A stretch of 64,000 bases of DNA from Albimonas pacifica (GCF_900113695.1 NZ_FOQH01000010.1:210936-274935); one strand, 5' to 3'. Shown: positions 8,080 to 17,710, numbered from the stretch's first letter. Notes: a model not told the origin generated them from the sequence alone. Made by a program: numbers and translations.

Positions 8080-10383
8080 ATGGTGAAGTTCGGCGTCGCC
8101 CAGCCTGTAACCCGCAAGGAGGACCTGCGCCTGCTGACCGGCGGCGGCCGGTATGTCGACGACACCGCGCCCGAGGGCGCGGCCTGGGTGCATTTCCTGC
8201 GCTCGCCCGTGGCGCACGCGCGCCTGCTGCAGGTCGACGCCGAGGCGGCGCGCAAGGCGCCGGGCGTGCTGGCGGTGTTCACCGCCGAGGACCTCGAGGG
8301 CAAGCTGCGCAACTCGATGGACGCGGGCGTGGTGCAGAACCGCGACGGCACGCCGGGCGCGGCCCCGATCCGGCCGATCCTGGCCGCCGACAAGGTCGCC
8401 TATGTCGGCGAGGCCGTCGCCGCCGTGGTCGCCGAGACCCAGGCCCAGGCCCGCGACGCCGCCGAACTGATCGAGCTGAACTACGAGGAGCTGCCCGTCG
8501 CCTTCGACACCGCGCTCGCGCAGGAGCAGCCCGAGGTCCACCCCGAGGTGGCCCTGAAGAACGTCGCCTTCGACTGGGCCTTCGGCGACGAGGAGGCCAC
8601 GAAGCAGGCCTTCGAGGGCGCCGCCCATGTCGTCGAGCTGCCGCTGATCAACAACCGCGTCATCGCCACCCCGATGGAGACCCGCGGCGCCTGGGCGGAG
8701 TGGGACGGCCAGAAGCTGCACCTCTCGACCAACGGCCAGGGCGTGTGGGGCCTGAAGCGGGAGCTGTCCAAGAAGATCGGCCTCGCGCCCGAGCAGGTGC
8801 GCATCACCAACCCCGACGTCGGCGGCGGCTTCGGGATGAAGGCCTTCAACTACCCCGAGCATTTCATCGTGGCGCTGGCCGCCAAGGAGCTCGGCCGCCC
8901 GACCCGCTGGATGGCCGACCGCTCCGAAAGCGCGATGACCGACGCCATGGGCCGCGATCACGTCACGCTCGCCCGCGGGGCCTTCGATGCGGACCACAAG
9001 CTGCAGGCGATCCACTTCTCGGTGATCGCGGGGCTGGGGGCCTACAACTCGCCCTTCGGGCAGTACATCCCCTCCGAGGTCGCCAAGAACGTGCTGCCGG
9101 GCGTCTATGACGTGCAGATCGGCCTCTTCGAGGTGAAGGGCGTCTACACCAACACCTGCCCGGTGGATTCCTACCGCGGCGCCGGCCGGCCGGAGGCGAT
9201 CTACCAGATCGAGCGCCTGATGGACGCGGCCGCCCGCCAGTTCGGGATGTCGCCGGCGGAGGTCCGCCGCAAGAGCTTCATCCCCAAGGACAAGTTCCCC
9301 TACAAGACGCTGGTCGGCCAGCTCTACGACGTGGGCGACTTCGACCGGGTGATGACCCGCTGCCTGAAGGAGGCCGACTGGGACGGGTTCGAGGCGCGCC
9401 GCGCCGAGAGCGCCAAGCGCGGGATGCTGCGCGGCCGGGGGCTGGCCACCTACATCGAGTCGATCCTCGGCGCCCAGAACGAGACGGCGAAGATCGAGTT
9501 CGCCGAGGACGGGGGCTACAACCTCTATGTCGGCACCCAGTCCAATGGGCAGGGGCACGAGACGGTCTACGCCCAGATCCTGCACGAGCGCTCGGGCCTG
9601 CCGTATGAGAAGATCCGGGTGATCCAGGGCGACAGCGACCTGATCAAGACCGGCGGCGGCACCGGCGGCTCGCGGTCCGTGACCATGCAGGGCAACGCGA
9701 TCAACGCCGCCACCGACGACATGGTCGAGAAGTTCCGGCCGATGGCGGAGGAGGAGCTCGAGGTCTCCGGCGGCGACCTCGTGTTCGAGGAGGGCGCCTT
9801 CCGCGTCGCCGGCACCGACCGCATGGTCACGCTGGAGACGCTGGGCGCCAAGGCCCGCAGCCTCGGCAACCTCGAGATGCTGGTGCATGAGACCGAGAAC
9901 ACCGTCCCCGGCCGCTCGTTCCCCAACGGCTGCCATATCTGCGAGGTCGAGGTGGACCCCGACACCGGCCGCACCCAGGTGGTGAAATACACCGTGGTCG
10001 ACGACTTCGGCCTGCTGATGAACCCGGTGCTGGCCATCGGCCAGGTGCACGGCGGCGTGGTGCAGGGCGTGGGCCAGGCGATCAACGAGCAGGTGGTCTA
10101 TGACGAGAGCGGCCAGTTGCTGACCGCGACCTTCATGGATTATTCCCTGCCGCGCGCCTATGAGGTGCCCGACATGCCGTTCTTCCACGAGGGCACGCCC
10201 TCGACCGCGAACGCGATCGGCATGAAGGGCTGCGGCGAGGCCGGCACCGTCGGCGCGCTGGCCGCGGTGACCAATGCGGCGCTGGATGCGGTCTCGGCCG
10301 CGGGCGTGACCCATGTGGACATGCCGCTGACCCCGCAGCGGGTCTGGTCCTGGCTGAACGCCGCCAAGACCGCGGCGGAGTGA
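8080..10383 (+). CDS. Molybdopterin-binding large subunit, CoxL-like (xanthine dehydrogenase family), orphan
   Basis: Large catalytic subunit of a molybdenum hydroxylase, 767 residues. It has the N-terminal Ald_Xan_dh domain ([18 protein letters not shown]), molybdopterin-binding segments such as [35 protein letters not shown] and [10 protein letters not shown], and the catalytic Glu in [12 protein letters not shown] near the C-terminus. The active-site loop reads [10 protein letters not shown], the 'form II' type, not the AYRCSFR of true CO dehydrogenase, so CO oxidation is not supported. The start at 8080 is favoured because an AGGG lies 8-9 bases upstream; ATGs at 8059 and 8071 are in frame. 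No FAD or FeS subunit genes are adjacent, which is unusual. The substrate is unknown. Confidence 0.88.
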   Translation: MVKFGVAQPVTRKEDLRLLTGGGRYVDDTAPEGAAWVHFLRSPVAHARLLQVDAEAARKAPGVLAVFTAEDLEGKLRNSMDAGVVQNRDGTPGAAPIRPILAADKVAYVGEAVAAVVAETQAQARDAAELIELNYEELPVAFDTALAQEQPEVHPEVALKNVAFDWAFGDEEATKQAFEGAAHVVELPLINNRVIATPMETRGAWAEWDGQKLHLSTNGQGVWGLKRELSKKIGLAPEQVRITNPDVGGGFGMKAFNYPEHFIVALAAKELGRPTRWMADRSESAMTDAMGRDHVTLARGAFDADHKLQAIHFSVIAGLGAYNSPFGQYIPSEVAKNVLPGVYDVQIGLFEVKGVYTNTCPVDSYRGAGRPEAIYQIERLMDAAARQFGMSPAEVRRKSFIPKDKFPYKTLVGQLYDVGDFDRVMTRCLKEADWDGFEARRAESAKRGMLRGRGLATYIESILGAQNETAKIEFAEDGGYNLYVGTQSNGQGHETVYAQILHERSGLPYEKIRVIQGDSDLIKTGGGTGGSRSVTMQGNAINAATDDMVEKFRPMAEEELEVSGGDLVFEEGAFRVAGTDRMVTLETLGAKARSLGNLEMLVHETENTVPGRSFPNGCHICEVEVDPDTGRTQVVKYTVVDDFGLLMNPVLAIGQVHGGVVQGVGQAINEQVVYDESGQLLTATFMDYSLPRAYEVPDMPFFHEGTPSTANAIGMKGCGEAGTVGALAAVTNAALDAVSAAGVTHVDMPLTPQRVWSWLNAAKTAAE

Positions 10384-10435
10384 CCGAAGCCGCCGCGCGG
10401 CGCAGACGCCGCGCGGCGACGAACCGGGGGGACGG

Positions 10436-11269
10436 ATGACAGGATTCCTCAGGCGGCTGCTGGGCCGCGGCGACGCCGCGTCCGCGGGCGCGCCTAAGAA
10501 GGGCGGCAAGGCCAGGGGCGGCCAGGGCTTCGACGCCCCGCTCGACATCGACATGCCGACCTATGCGATCGGCGACATGCACGGTCGCGCCGACCTGCTC
10601 GAGCGGCTGCTGGGCCGCATCGACGAGGACGCGCGCGAGCGCGGCTTCGAGGCCTGGCGGCTGGTCGCCATGGGCGACTACGTCGACCGGGGGGAGCAGT
10701 CGGCCCAGGTTCTGGCGCGCCTGCGGGGGATCCTCGCCTACGGCGGCTGGCAGGGCGGCCCGTCCGAGGTGGTGGCCCTGCGCGGCAACCACGAGGAGAT
10801 GATGGTCGCCTTCGTGGACCAGCCCGCCGAGGCCGGCGCCCGCTGGCTGCGCAACGGCGGCCTGCAGACCCTGATGAGCTACGAGGTCGGCGGCGTCTCG
10901 CCCACCATGGAGGGCGAAGCGCTGGTCGAGGTGGCCGAGCGCCTGAAGCGCGTGGCGGGGCCGGACATCGAGATGATCCGCGCGCTGCCCGCCTGGGCGC
11001 GCTTCGGCACGGTGCTGTTCGCCCATGCCGGCGCCGACCCCGAGGCCCCGCCCGAGCTGCAGTCGGACCGCACCATGACCTGGGGCGTGTCGCGATTCTT
11101 CTCGATTCCGCGCCGGGACGGGCTGTGGGTGGTCTACGGGCACTACGTGGTGGACGAGGCCGGCCACGCCGGCGGGCGCATCGCGGTGGACACCGGCGCC
11201 TACTACTCCGGCGTGCTCTCGGCCGTGCGGCTGGAGAGCGGGGCGGCCCCGGCCTTCCTGACCTCGTGA
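10436..11269 (+). CDS. Metallophosphoesterase, serine/threonine phosphatase-like
   Basis: 277-residue PPP/calcineurin-type phosphoesterase. The metal-ligand motifs are complete: GDMHGR near residue 45, GDYVDRG near 80, RGNHEEMM near 118, FAHAGADP near 200 and YGHYVVDEAGHA near 238. It is preceded by a basic, low-complexity N-terminal tail of about 40 residues. GGGGGGACGG gives a strong ribosome site, 52 bases after the CoxL-like gene, so co-transcription is plausible. Substrate (protein phosphate or dinucleoside polyphosphate) unknown. Confidence 0.88.
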   Translation: MTGFLRRLLGRGDAASAGAPKKGGKARGGQGFDAPLDIDMPTYAIGDMHGRADLLERLLGRIDEDARERGFEAWRLVAMGDYVDRGEQSAQVLARLRGILAYGGWQGGPSEVVALRGNHEEMMVAFVDQPAEAGARWLRNGGLQTLMSYEVGGVSPTMEGEALVEVAERLKRVAGPDIEMIRALPAWARFGTVLFAHAGADPEAPPELQSDRTMTWGVSRFFSIPRRDGLWVVYGHYVVDEAGHAGGRIAVDTGAYYSGVLSAVRLESGAAPAFLTS

Positions 11270-11350
11270 CCGCGCGCCTGCCGGCGGCCGGTTCGGCTTT
11301 GCATGGCGGGCGAAACTGCACTAGGTGACGGGAGAGCAAGGAGGGCCGCC

Positions 11351-12400
11351 ATGCCTGCCGACACGATCCCCCCCGCGCCCGCCGCAGAGACCGGGGCAGA
11401 GACCGGCGCCGAGATCGCCGCCGAGACGGCGGCCGCGCCTCGCCTGGTCCGCCCGCGCGACCTCAAGGACCGCGCCCAGCGCCACCCCGAGAAGCAGGGC
11501 CGCGCCGACGCGCCGGTGCTGCGCAAGCCCTCCTGGATCCGGGTGAAGGCGCCGGGCGGCGAGGGCTACGAGGCGACGCGGCGCATCGTGAAGGAGCACC
11601 GCCTCGCCACCGTGTGCGAGGAGGCCGGCTGCCCCAACGTCGGCGAGTGCTGGTCGCAGGGCCACGCCACCATGATGATCATGGGCGAGATCTGCACCCG
11701 CGGCTGCACCTTCTGCAACGTCGCCACCGGCCGCCCCGAGGCGCTGGACGCCTTCGAGCCCGCCCGCGTCGCCGATGCGGTCGCGAAGCTGGGCCTGAGC
11801 CACGTGGTGATCACCTCGGTCGACCGCGACGACCTCGAGGACGGCGGGGCGGAGCATTTCGCCCGCACCATCCGCGCGCTGCGCCGCAAGGCCCCCGACA
11901 CCACCATCGAGATCCTGACCCCCGACTTCCTCAAGTGCGGGCCGGAGGCGCTGGAGATGGTCGTCGAGGCGCGCCCCGACGTGTTCAACCACAACCTCGA
12001 GACGGTGCCCGGCCTCTACCCCGAGGTGCGTCCCGGCGCGCGCTACTTCCACTCCCTGCGTCTGCTGCAGCGGGTGAAGGAGCTGGACCCGACGATCTTC
12101 ACCAAGTCCGGGATCATGGTCGGTCTCGGCGAGGAGCGGGCGGCGGTCCATCAGGTGATGGACGACATGCGCTCGGCCGACGTGGATTTCCTGACCATCG
12201 GCCAGTACCTGCAGCCCACCCGCAAGCACCACGCGGTCGCGAAGTTCGTCGAGCCGGCGGAGTTCGCCGCCTATGAGCGCGCGGCCTGGGGCAAGGGCTT
12301 CCTGATGGTCTCGGCCACCCCCCTGACCCGGTCGAGCTACCACGCCGGCGAGGATTTCGCCCGCCTTCGCGAGGCGCGGCTGAAGGCGGTCGGCCGCTGA
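11351..12400 (+). CDS. lipA: Lipoyl synthase
   Basis: Radical SAM enzyme that inserts two sulfurs into octanoyl groups on lipoyl domains. 349 residues. The family's N-terminal auxiliary cluster cysteines are in [12 protein letters not shown] (about residues 91-102), the SAM cluster motif is CTRGCTFC (about 117-124) and the C-terminal RSSYHAGE supplies the conserved Ser ligand. The N-terminal tail of about 45 residues is Ala/Glu-rich and longer than in E. coli. Start chosen at 11351 because AAGGAGG lies 6 bases upstream; an in-frame ATG at 11303 lacks one. Confidence 0.97.
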   Translation: MPADTIPPAPAAETGAETGAEIAAETAAAPRLVRPRDLKDRAQRHPEKQGRADAPVLRKPSWIRVKAPGGEGYEATRRIVKEHRLATVCEEAGCPNVGECWSQGHATMMIMGEICTRGCTFCNVATGRPEALDAFEPARVADAVAKLGLSHVVITSVDRDDLEDGGAEHFARTIRALRRKAPDTTIEILTPDFLKCGPEALEMVVEARPDVFNHNLETVPGLYPEVRPGARYFHSLRLLQRVKELDPTIFTKSGIMVGLGEERAAVHQVMDDMRSADVDFLTIGQYLQPTRKHHAVAKFVEPAEFAAYERAAWGKGFLMVSATPLTRSSYHAGEDFARLREARLKAVGR

Positions 12401-12447
12401 CCGGCGGCTGATCCCGCGCCGACCGCGCGCGCTGCGACGCCGCCCGG

Positions 12448-12483
12448 CCATGGTTTCCGTTGTTAACCAATGTGAAACCATGG
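12448..12483. repeat. 10-bp inverted repeat downstream of lipA
   Basis: CCATGGTTTC (12448-12457) and its exact complement at 12474-12483 flank a 16-base spacer containing GTTGTTAACC. It is 48 bases after the lipA stop and directly before a promoter-like sequence, so it could end lipA transcription or be a regulator site for the next gene. Confidence 0.5.
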
Positions 12484-12489
12484 TTCATG

Positions 12490-12549
12490 TTGACGTCAGG
12501 ATGGGCTCAGGCTCTATTCACCCACGTGAATCGCGTACCCCTTCACGTG
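12490..12549 (+). promoter_or_regulatory. Sigma70-like promoter with palindromic operator before the metalloprotease gene
   Basis: TTGACG (12490-12495) and TCTATT (12513-12518) are spaced 17 bases apart, an ideal housekeeping geometry. At the expected transcription start, CACGTGAA (12523-12530) and TTCACGTG (12542-12549) form a perfect 8-bp inverted repeat with an 11-base spacer. A protein bound there would block transcription. Seen in sequence; regulation is inferred. Confidence 0.55.
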
Positions 12550-12561
12550 ACGGAGACCCTG

Positions 12562-13743
12562 ATGCGTAACCGCGTGGCGGAGGCCTGGTCCGACAGGCTG
12601 CCCGAAGACGTGCTCGACTTTCTGAGCGACCGGCAGGAGCGCAAGCTCGATCGCCTGGCGGAGAAGGGCAAGCACGAGAAGCTCCTCTCCAAGCTCGATA
12701 AGATGCTCGACCGGCTCGGGATCGACTTCGATCCGGACGATCTCGACGGCGGCGCGGCCGCGGCCCGCGGCGGCCGCAAGGGCGGCGGCACGACGGACGG
12801 CGGCACGACCGACGGGGGGACCACGGACGGGGGGACCACCGACTCCGGCGCCGGCGCGACCAGGGGCAAGGGCGGCGGCAAGAAGGGCGGCGACGGCGGC
12901 GATCCTGGGACCGATCCCGGCACGGACCCCGGGACCGATCCCGGAACCGACCCGGGCACGGATCCCGGGACCGACCCGGGCGACGGTCCCTACAACACCG
13001 CGGACGCCTCGGGGCTCTATTCCACCTACGTGTCGGGCAAGGGCGACCTGGGCGTGACCAGCGCCTACAACGTCGAGGTGGTGTTCAACGGCGCCTGGAC
13101 CGTGGCCCAGCAGAGCGCGATCCTGACCGCGGTCGAGATGATCTCGACCCTGGTGACGGGCGACGTGGCCGACTACGGCTCGGTCGACGATCTGCGGATC
13201 ACGCTCTCGTCCTATGCGATCGACGGCGCCTACGGCACCGTGGCCCGCGCCTCGGTCAGCGGCGCCCGCGCGGCCGACGACATCCCGTGGAGCGGCTGGG
13301 TCCAGTTCGACAGCGGCGACATGGAGCGTCTGCTGGGCGCGGGCACGCTCGACGACGTGGCCTTCCACGAGATCCTGCACGCCATGGGCTTCGGCCCGCA
13401 GTGGGACGAGATGGGCCTGGTCGCGACCGTCGCCGGCGAGACCCGCTTCACCGGCGCCAACGCCACCCTCGCCTGGCAGGCGGAGTTCTCCGGCCCGGCC
13501 GGCGTCGATCCCGGCGCCGCCTCGGGCGTGCCGGTGGAGATGGACGGCGGTTCGGGCACCGCGGGCGTGCACTGGGACGAGATGATCTTCCGCAAGGAGA
13601 TCATGACCGGCTACGTCAACGCCGACAACTTCATCGCCGCGACCACCGTCGCCGCGCTGGAGGACATGGGCTACGACACGATCTTCGACGCCGCCGATCC
13701 ACTGGCCCCCGTGCCGCAGCTCGACGAGCTCCTGGTCGCCTGA
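12562..13743 (+). CDS. Zinc metalloprotease with low-complexity repeats, candidate type I secretion substrate
   Basis: 393-residue protein. Residues 1-75 are charged and helical. A linker of four TTDGG-type repeats (12790-12849) and seven DPGT-type repeats (12901-12984) follows, then a catalytic domain (about 150-385) with HEILHAMGFGPQWDE near residue 270, a HExxH zinc motif continued as in leishmanolysin-like (metzincin) peptidases. There is no Sec signal peptide; the C-terminus ends LDELLVA, resembling the ends of two nearby RTX proteins, which suggests type I export. Start at 12562 because GGAG lies at 12552-12555; the upstream in-frame ATG at 12487 would include the promoter. Substrate unknown. 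Confidence 0.75.
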   Translation: MRNRVAEAWSDRLPEDVLDFLSDRQERKLDRLAEKGKHEKLLSKLDKMLDRLGIDFDPDDLDGGAAAARGGRKGGGTTDGGTTDGGTTDGGTTDSGAGATRGKGGGKKGGDGGDPGTDPGTDPGTDPGTDPGTDPGTDPGDGPYNTADASGLYSTYVSGKGDLGVTSAYNVEVVFNGAWTVAQQSAILTAVEMISTLVTGDVADYGSVDDLRITLSSYAIDGAYGTVARASVSGARAADDIPWSGWVQFDSGDMERLLGAGTLDDVAFHEILHAMGFGPQWDEMGLVATVAGETRFTGANATLAWQAEFSGPAGVDPGAASGVPVEMDGGSGTAGVHWDEMIFRKEIMTGYVNADNFIAATTVAALEDMGYDTIFDAADPLAPVPQLDELLVA

Positions 13744-13770
13744 TCCGGCCCGGGAAACGGGACCGGCGAG

Positions 13771-13803
13771 AGACGGCCGCCTGGAGAACCCAGGCGGCCG
13801 TCT
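13771..13803 (+). terminator. Terminator of the metalloprotease gene
   Basis: Perfect 14-bp stem (13771-13784 AGACGGCCGCCTGG with 13790-13803), 5-base loop, followed by TCC. Located 28 bases after the stop codon. Confidence 0.8.
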
Positions 13804-13909
13804 TCCGTTCGCGGCGTGCGCCTGCACGATCCCCGGACGCGCCCGCCGCCGCCGGCGAGAGGCCCCGGCGCGGGGCCGGGGCGCGCCCGGGGGAGGCGGC
13901 GCATGGAAA

Positions 13910-13936
13910 GGCCCCGGAGCGGGGCGCTCCGGGGCC
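13910..13936 (-). terminator. Terminator of the CAP-RTX gene
   Basis: 11-bp perfect stem (13910-13920 with 13926-13936) and a 5-base loop. On the minus strand it is followed by CTTTCC. It lies 28 bases beyond the stop of the convergent minus-strand gene. Confidence 0.75.
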
Positions 13937-13964
13937 GATGGGGCCGCGCCGCGCGGGGCCTGCG

Positions 13965-15251
13965 TCAGACCAGCAGCAGGTCGTCGAGGTCGATGCGCCC
14001 GGCGGCGTCCTCGATCACCACCACCGTGCCGGCGACGCGCAGGACCGCGTCGTCGCCGGACGCGGAGAGGGCGGCGTCGGACCGCTCCAGCCGCCCGCCC
14101 AGCGCGATGGCGTCGCCCGGGCCCCAGTCGAGCACGCGGTCGTGGCCGTCGCGGGCATGGAACACGAAGAGGTCCGCCCCGCCGCCGCCCTTGAGGACGT
14201 CGTCGCCGCGCCCGCCCTCGATCCGGTCGCGCCCGGCGCCGCCGGAGAGGTGGTCGGCCCCGCCCTCGCCGTCGAGCGCGTTGCGCCCGGCGTTGCCCTG
14301 CAGCCGGTCGCGGCCGCCCTTGCCGGAGAGGTCGACGTCGCCGATCCCCAGCGCGATCGCCCCCGCACCGCCCCGCTTCAGGTCGAGGTCGGCGCTGGTC
14401 GCCACCATCGCGCGGTCGACGAGGTCGAGCTTGACGTTGTCGCGCCCCACCTCGACCGAGAGGGCGATGCGGCCCTTCACGGCGGCGCCGGAGAGGGCGA
14501 GGGCGGCCTCGCCCTCGCCGACCTCCAGCGACCAGCCGCCGGCCTTGGCGGAGGCGGCCTGACCGCGCCCCTCGGCCGCGACCTTCAGGCCCTTCATGCC
14601 CTCGCCCATCGAATAGGCGCCGTCCCCGTCGCGGTCGCGATAGGCGACGCCGGTCAGGAACGGGCCGGCGTCGGCGCGCGCGGCGAAGTTCTGGGTGACG
14701 ATCCAAGGCCCGGTGGAGGCCGAGGCGTCGTCCTGGCGCAGCGCGCCGATCCCGACCTCGGAGAAGCCGGCGTAGACGAGGTTCACGCGGTGGCCCCGGC
14801 CGGCCTGCATGCCGTCCGCGGCGGGACCCCAGTCGACCACGAAGGCCTCATGCGCGTGGCGACCGGATTCGGCGTAGGAATAGACGTTCTCGCCCGCCCG
14901 GATCGGGTCGTAGCCGGCGTCGCGGATCCGCTCGCCCAGCGGCGCCTCGCCGCGCGAGGTCACCTGGTGGGACTGCACGTCGGCCCGGCGCAGCACCTGG
15001 CTGTGGCCGGTCGCGGCGGCGGCGAGCCGCCCGTTCCAGGCCAGCGGCTGCACGGGGTCGAGCGCGTCGAGCTCGCGCTCCAGCGTGCGCAGGTCGACGC
15101 CGAACCAGCGCAGGGCGGCGGTGACGTCGGGGTCGTGCGCCCTCCGCCCGCCCGTGTCGGCGACGATGCGCTCGTATTCCCCGGCCGGGTCCAGGCGGAA
15201 CCGGTTGATCAGCTCGACCAGGTGCTGGTCGAACGCGCTGGCGGTCGGCAT
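13965..15251 (-). CDS. CAP (SCP/PR1)-domain protein with RTX calcium-binding repeats
   Basis: 428-residue probable secreted protein. Residues 5-165 form a CAP domain (LVELINRFRLDPAGEYER, AAATGHSQVL, AGENVYSYA, GHRVNLVYAGFSEVGIG). A Ca-binding DRDGDGAYSMGEG loop follows near residue 205, and RTX nonapeptides lie around residues 305-375 (GGADHLSGGAGRDRIEGGRG, GDDVLKGGGGADLFVF). There is no N-terminal signal peptide and the C-terminus is DLDDLLLV, as expected for type I secretion. No exporter genes are in the window. Role unknown; CAP proteins range from proteases to adhesins. Confidence 0.85.
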   Translation of the reverse strand: MPTASAFDQHLVELINRFRLDPAGEYERIVADTGGRRAHDPDVTAALRWFGVDLRTLERELDALDPVQPLAWNGRLAAAATGHSQVLRRADVQSHQVTSRGEAPLGERIRDAGYDPIRAGENVYSYAESGRHAHEAFVVDWGPAADGMQAGRGHRVNLVYAGFSEVGIGALRQDDASASTGPWIVTQNFAARADAGPFLTGVAYRDRDGDGAYSMGEGMKGLKVAAEGRGQAASAKAGGWSLEVGEGEAALALSGAAVKGRIALSVEVGRDNVKLDLVDRAMVATSADLDLKRGGAGAIALGIGDVDLSGKGGRDRLQGNAGRNALDGEGGADHLSGGAGRDRIEGGRGDDVLKGGGGADLFVFHARDGHDRVLDWGPGDAIALGGRLERSDAALSASGDDAVLRVAGTVVVIEDAAGRIDLDDLLLV

Positions 15252-15346
15252 GGCCCGCTCCCCTTCGCTTGCTCCGGGGAGGAGCTATAGGGCCGGCCGA
15301 TTTACGCCCGGTTTCCCAATGGTTTTCGGAGCGTTGACGCGGCGCC

Positions 15347-16336
15347 TCAAAGCAGGGCGGCGGCGAGGAAGCCCGCGGCCATCAGCAGGCCCGCGTTGCG
15401 GTTGTCGCGGAACAGGCGCAGGCAGACGCCGCCGTCGGTGCGGTCGAAGCGGCGCAGCTGCCAGTGCAGGCGCAGGGCGAAGGCCCAGACCCCGGCGATG
15501 GCGAGGACCATGGGCAGGATCCCCGACCAGGCGGTGGCGAGCACCGCCGCGGCCAGGGCCAGCAGGCTCGCCGCGACCAGGAAGCCGAACAGCCAGCGTC
15601 CGGTGGACTCGGCGAACAGGCGCGCGGTCGACTTCACCCCGATCAGGGCGTCGTCCTCGGCGTCGCAGCAGGCGTAGATCGTGTCGTAGAACAGCGTCCA
15701 GGCGATGCCCGCGAGGTAGAGCAGCACCGCCGGCCAGCCCAGCGTCCCGGTATGCGCCGTCCAGGCCAGCAGCGCGCCCCAGTTGAAGGCGAGGCCGAGG
15801 AACACCTGCGGCCACCAGGTGACGCGCTTCATGAACGGGTAGATGCAGACCGGCGCCAGCGAGATCACGCCCAGCAGGATCGCCATGGGATGCAGCGTCA
15901 GCAGCAGGAAAAGGGCCACGACCGCCTGCAGGACCATCCAGGCCAGGGCCTGCTTCACGGTGACGCGGCCCGAGGGCAGGGGGCGCGAGCGGGTGCGCGC
16001 CACGCCGCCGTCGATGTCGCGGTCGGTGACGTCGTTCCAGGTGCAGCCCGCGCCGCGCATCAGGAACGCGCCCACGGCGCAAACCCCTGCGATCCAGAGG
16101 TCTTCCAGGCGCCCCCCGGCGGGGTCCGCGGCCACGGCGAGCGTCAGGCTCCACCAGCAGGGAATCAGCAGCAGCCAGGTCCCCGCGGGCCGGTCCGCCC
16201 GGCTGAGACGCAGGTAGGGGCGGCTCCATCCCGGGGCGAAGCGGTCCACCCAGTTGCGATCGGTCGAATCGGAAACTCGACCGTCGGGCGCGGGCGGGGT
16301 ATCCCATGGAGCGGTGGATTGGTCGGGCGCGTTCAT
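15347..16336 (-). CDS. ubiA: 4-hydroxybenzoate polyprenyltransferase
   Basis: Membrane prenyltransferase that attaches the polyprenyl tail to 4-hydroxybenzoate in ubiquinone biosynthesis. 329 residues with eight or nine predicted helices. Both Asp-rich motifs that bind Mg-diphosphate are present: NDVTDRDIDGGVARTRSRPL (about 105-125) and YDTIYACCDAEDDALIGVKS (about 215-235). The start ATG at 16334-16336 was preferred over one 10 codons upstream because of typical length. The gene is head-to-head with rsmE, only 10 bases between start codons. Confidence 0.94.
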   Translation of the reverse strand: MNAPDQSTAPWDTPPAPDGRVSDSTDRNWVDRFAPGWSRPYLRLSRADRPAGTWLLLIPCWWSLTLAVAADPAGGRLEDLWIAGVCAVGAFLMRGAGCTWNDVTDRDIDGGVARTRSRPLPSGRVTVKQALAWMVLQAVVALFLLLTLHPMAILLGVISLAPVCIYPFMKRVTWWPQVFLGLAFNWGALLAWTAHTGTLGWPAVLLYLAGIAWTLFYDTIYACCDAEDDALIGVKSTARLFAESTGRWLFGFLVAASLLALAAAVLATAWSGILPMVLAIAGVWAFALRLHWQLRRFDRTDGGVCLRLFRDNRNAGLLMAAGFLAAALL

Positions 16337-16346
16337 GAGGGGGCTT

Positions 16347-17138
16347 ATGGCAGAAAAGGCCGCCAAGGTCAGGCTCTGCGTGCCGGACGATCTGTCGCCG
16401 GAGGCGCGGATCGAACCCGCGCGCGAGCAGGCGCATTACCTGTTCAACGTCATGCGCCTGGCGGCGGGCGACCCGCTGCTGGTGTTCAACGGCCGCGACG
16501 GCGAGTGGCTGGCCGAGGTCAGCGAGGCGACCCGCAAGGGCGGCGTCCTGACCTGCCGCGAGCGGGTGCGGGCGCAGACCCGGCCGCGCGACCTGGTGCT
16601 GCTGTTCGCCCCGGTGAAGAAGGCCCGCACCGACTTCATCGTCGAGAAGGCCTGCGAGCTGGGCTGCGCCGCGCTGCGCCCGGTGTTCACGAAACGCACC
16701 AACGCCGAGCGCCTGCGCCCCGACCGGTTGCGCGCCCACATGGTGGAGGCCGCCGAGCAGTGCGGCTTTCTCACCGTGCCCGAATTGCTGGAGGCCGAGC
16801 GCCTCGATCGGGTCCTCGACGACTGGGACCCCGCCCGGCGGATCCTGTTCTGCGACGAGCGGCGCGACGCGCCCCCCGCAGCGCAGGCGCTGGCCGCGCA
16901 CAGGCCCGCCGACGGGGGCGAGGCCGGCCCCTGGGCGGTGCTGATCGGCCCCGAGGGGGGCTTCGACGAAGCGGAATCCGCGCGGCTGAGGGGCCTCGCG
17001 CAGGTGGAGGCGGTCTCGCTGGGACCGCGGGTGCTGCGGGCCGACACCGCCGCGGTGGCGGCGCTGACGATCTGGCAGGCGGTGCTGGGCGACTGGACGG
17101 CCGAAGGCGAAGCGATGGCCGAGGGGACGAGGACATGA
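16347..17138 (+). CDS. rsmE: 16S rRNA (uracil-1498-N3)-methyltransferase RsmE
   Basis: SPOUT-family methyltransferase that modifies U1498 of 16S rRNA. 263 residues: N-terminal PUA-like domain (about 1-75) and C-terminal SPOUT domain with KKARTDFIVEKACELG, the SAM-knot segment LIGPEGGFDEAE and SLGPRVLRADTAAVAAL, all diagnostic. Start at 16347, with GAGGGGG just upstream; ATG at 16335 is in frame. Its stop overlaps the next start (ATGA). Confidence 0.95.
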   Translation: MAEKAAKVRLCVPDDLSPEARIEPAREQAHYLFNVMRLAAGDPLLVFNGRDGEWLAEVSEATRKGGVLTCRERVRAQTRPRDLVLLFAPVKKARTDFIVEKACELGCAALRPVFTKRTNAERLRPDRLRAHMVEAAEQCGFLTVPELLEAERLDRVLDDWDPARRILFCDERRDAPPAAQALAAHRPADGGEAGPWAVLIGPEGGFDEAESARLRGLAQVEAVSLGPRVLRADTAAVAALTIWQAVLGDWTAEGEAMAEGTRT

Positions 17139-17710
17139 GCGAGGGCATGGGTGGAACCTGGCCGGGAATGGGAGGCGGCTCCGGCGCCGCCCTGCTGGCG
17201 CGCTGGGCGGAGACGCTGATCGCGGGCGCCCTGGCCGTCACGCTGCTGGGCGTGGGCGTGAGCGCGGGGCTGAACGGCGGCTGGCTGGGCTGGGGCATCG
17301 CGGCGCTGGGTCTGCCGGCGGCCGCCTGGGCGGTCGTCGCCTTCAGCCGCGGGCGCCTGAAGGGCGCGGGCGAGGGCCCGGGCGTGGTCGAGGTCGCCGA
17401 GGGCCGGATCGCCTATCTCGCGCCCGAGGGGCACGAGCAGTTCTGGGGCGGCGTGGTGCGCGTCGAGGAGCTGTGGACCGTCGAGGCGGTGCTGCTCAAG
17501 CGCAACGCCGGCCTCGCCTGGCGGCTGCGGCCCATCGACGGGCTGCCGGTGGTGATCTCGGTCGGCGCCCGCGGCGCGGACCGGATCCCCGAGGCGCTGA
17601 CCGCGCTGCCCGGCTTCTCGGTGATGCGCGCCGCCAAGGCCTTCGAGCATGGCGGGCTGGGGGTGCGCCCGATCTGGCGGCGCTCGGTCCACGGGCGCGG
17701 TTTTCTGTAA
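17135..17710 (+). CDS. Membrane protein of unknown function downstream of rsmE
   Basis: 191-residue protein I do not recognise. Two adjacent hydrophobic helices (about residues 22-45 and 50-70) are followed by a soluble domain of about 115 residues with a strand-rich, PH-like character (VVEVAEGRIAYLAPEG, VVRVEELWTVEAVLL, WRLRPIDGLPVVISVGA). Its ATG overlaps the rsmE stop codon (ATGA), so the two are translationally coupled. Confidence 0.8.
   Translation: MSEGMGGTWPGMGGGSGAALLARWAETLIAGALAVTLLGVGVSAGLNGGWLGWGIAALGLPAAAWAVVAFSRGRLKGAGEGPGVVEVAEGRIAYLAPEGHEQFWGGVVRVEELWTVEAVLLKRNAGLAWRLRPIDGLPVVISVGARGADRIPEALTALPGFSVMRAAKAFEHGGLGVRPIWRRSVHGRGFL

Noticed and set aside
8080..10383. Aerobic CO dehydrogenase
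   Set aside because: The AYRCSFR active-site loop of form I CoxL is absent and no coxM/coxS genes are adjacent.
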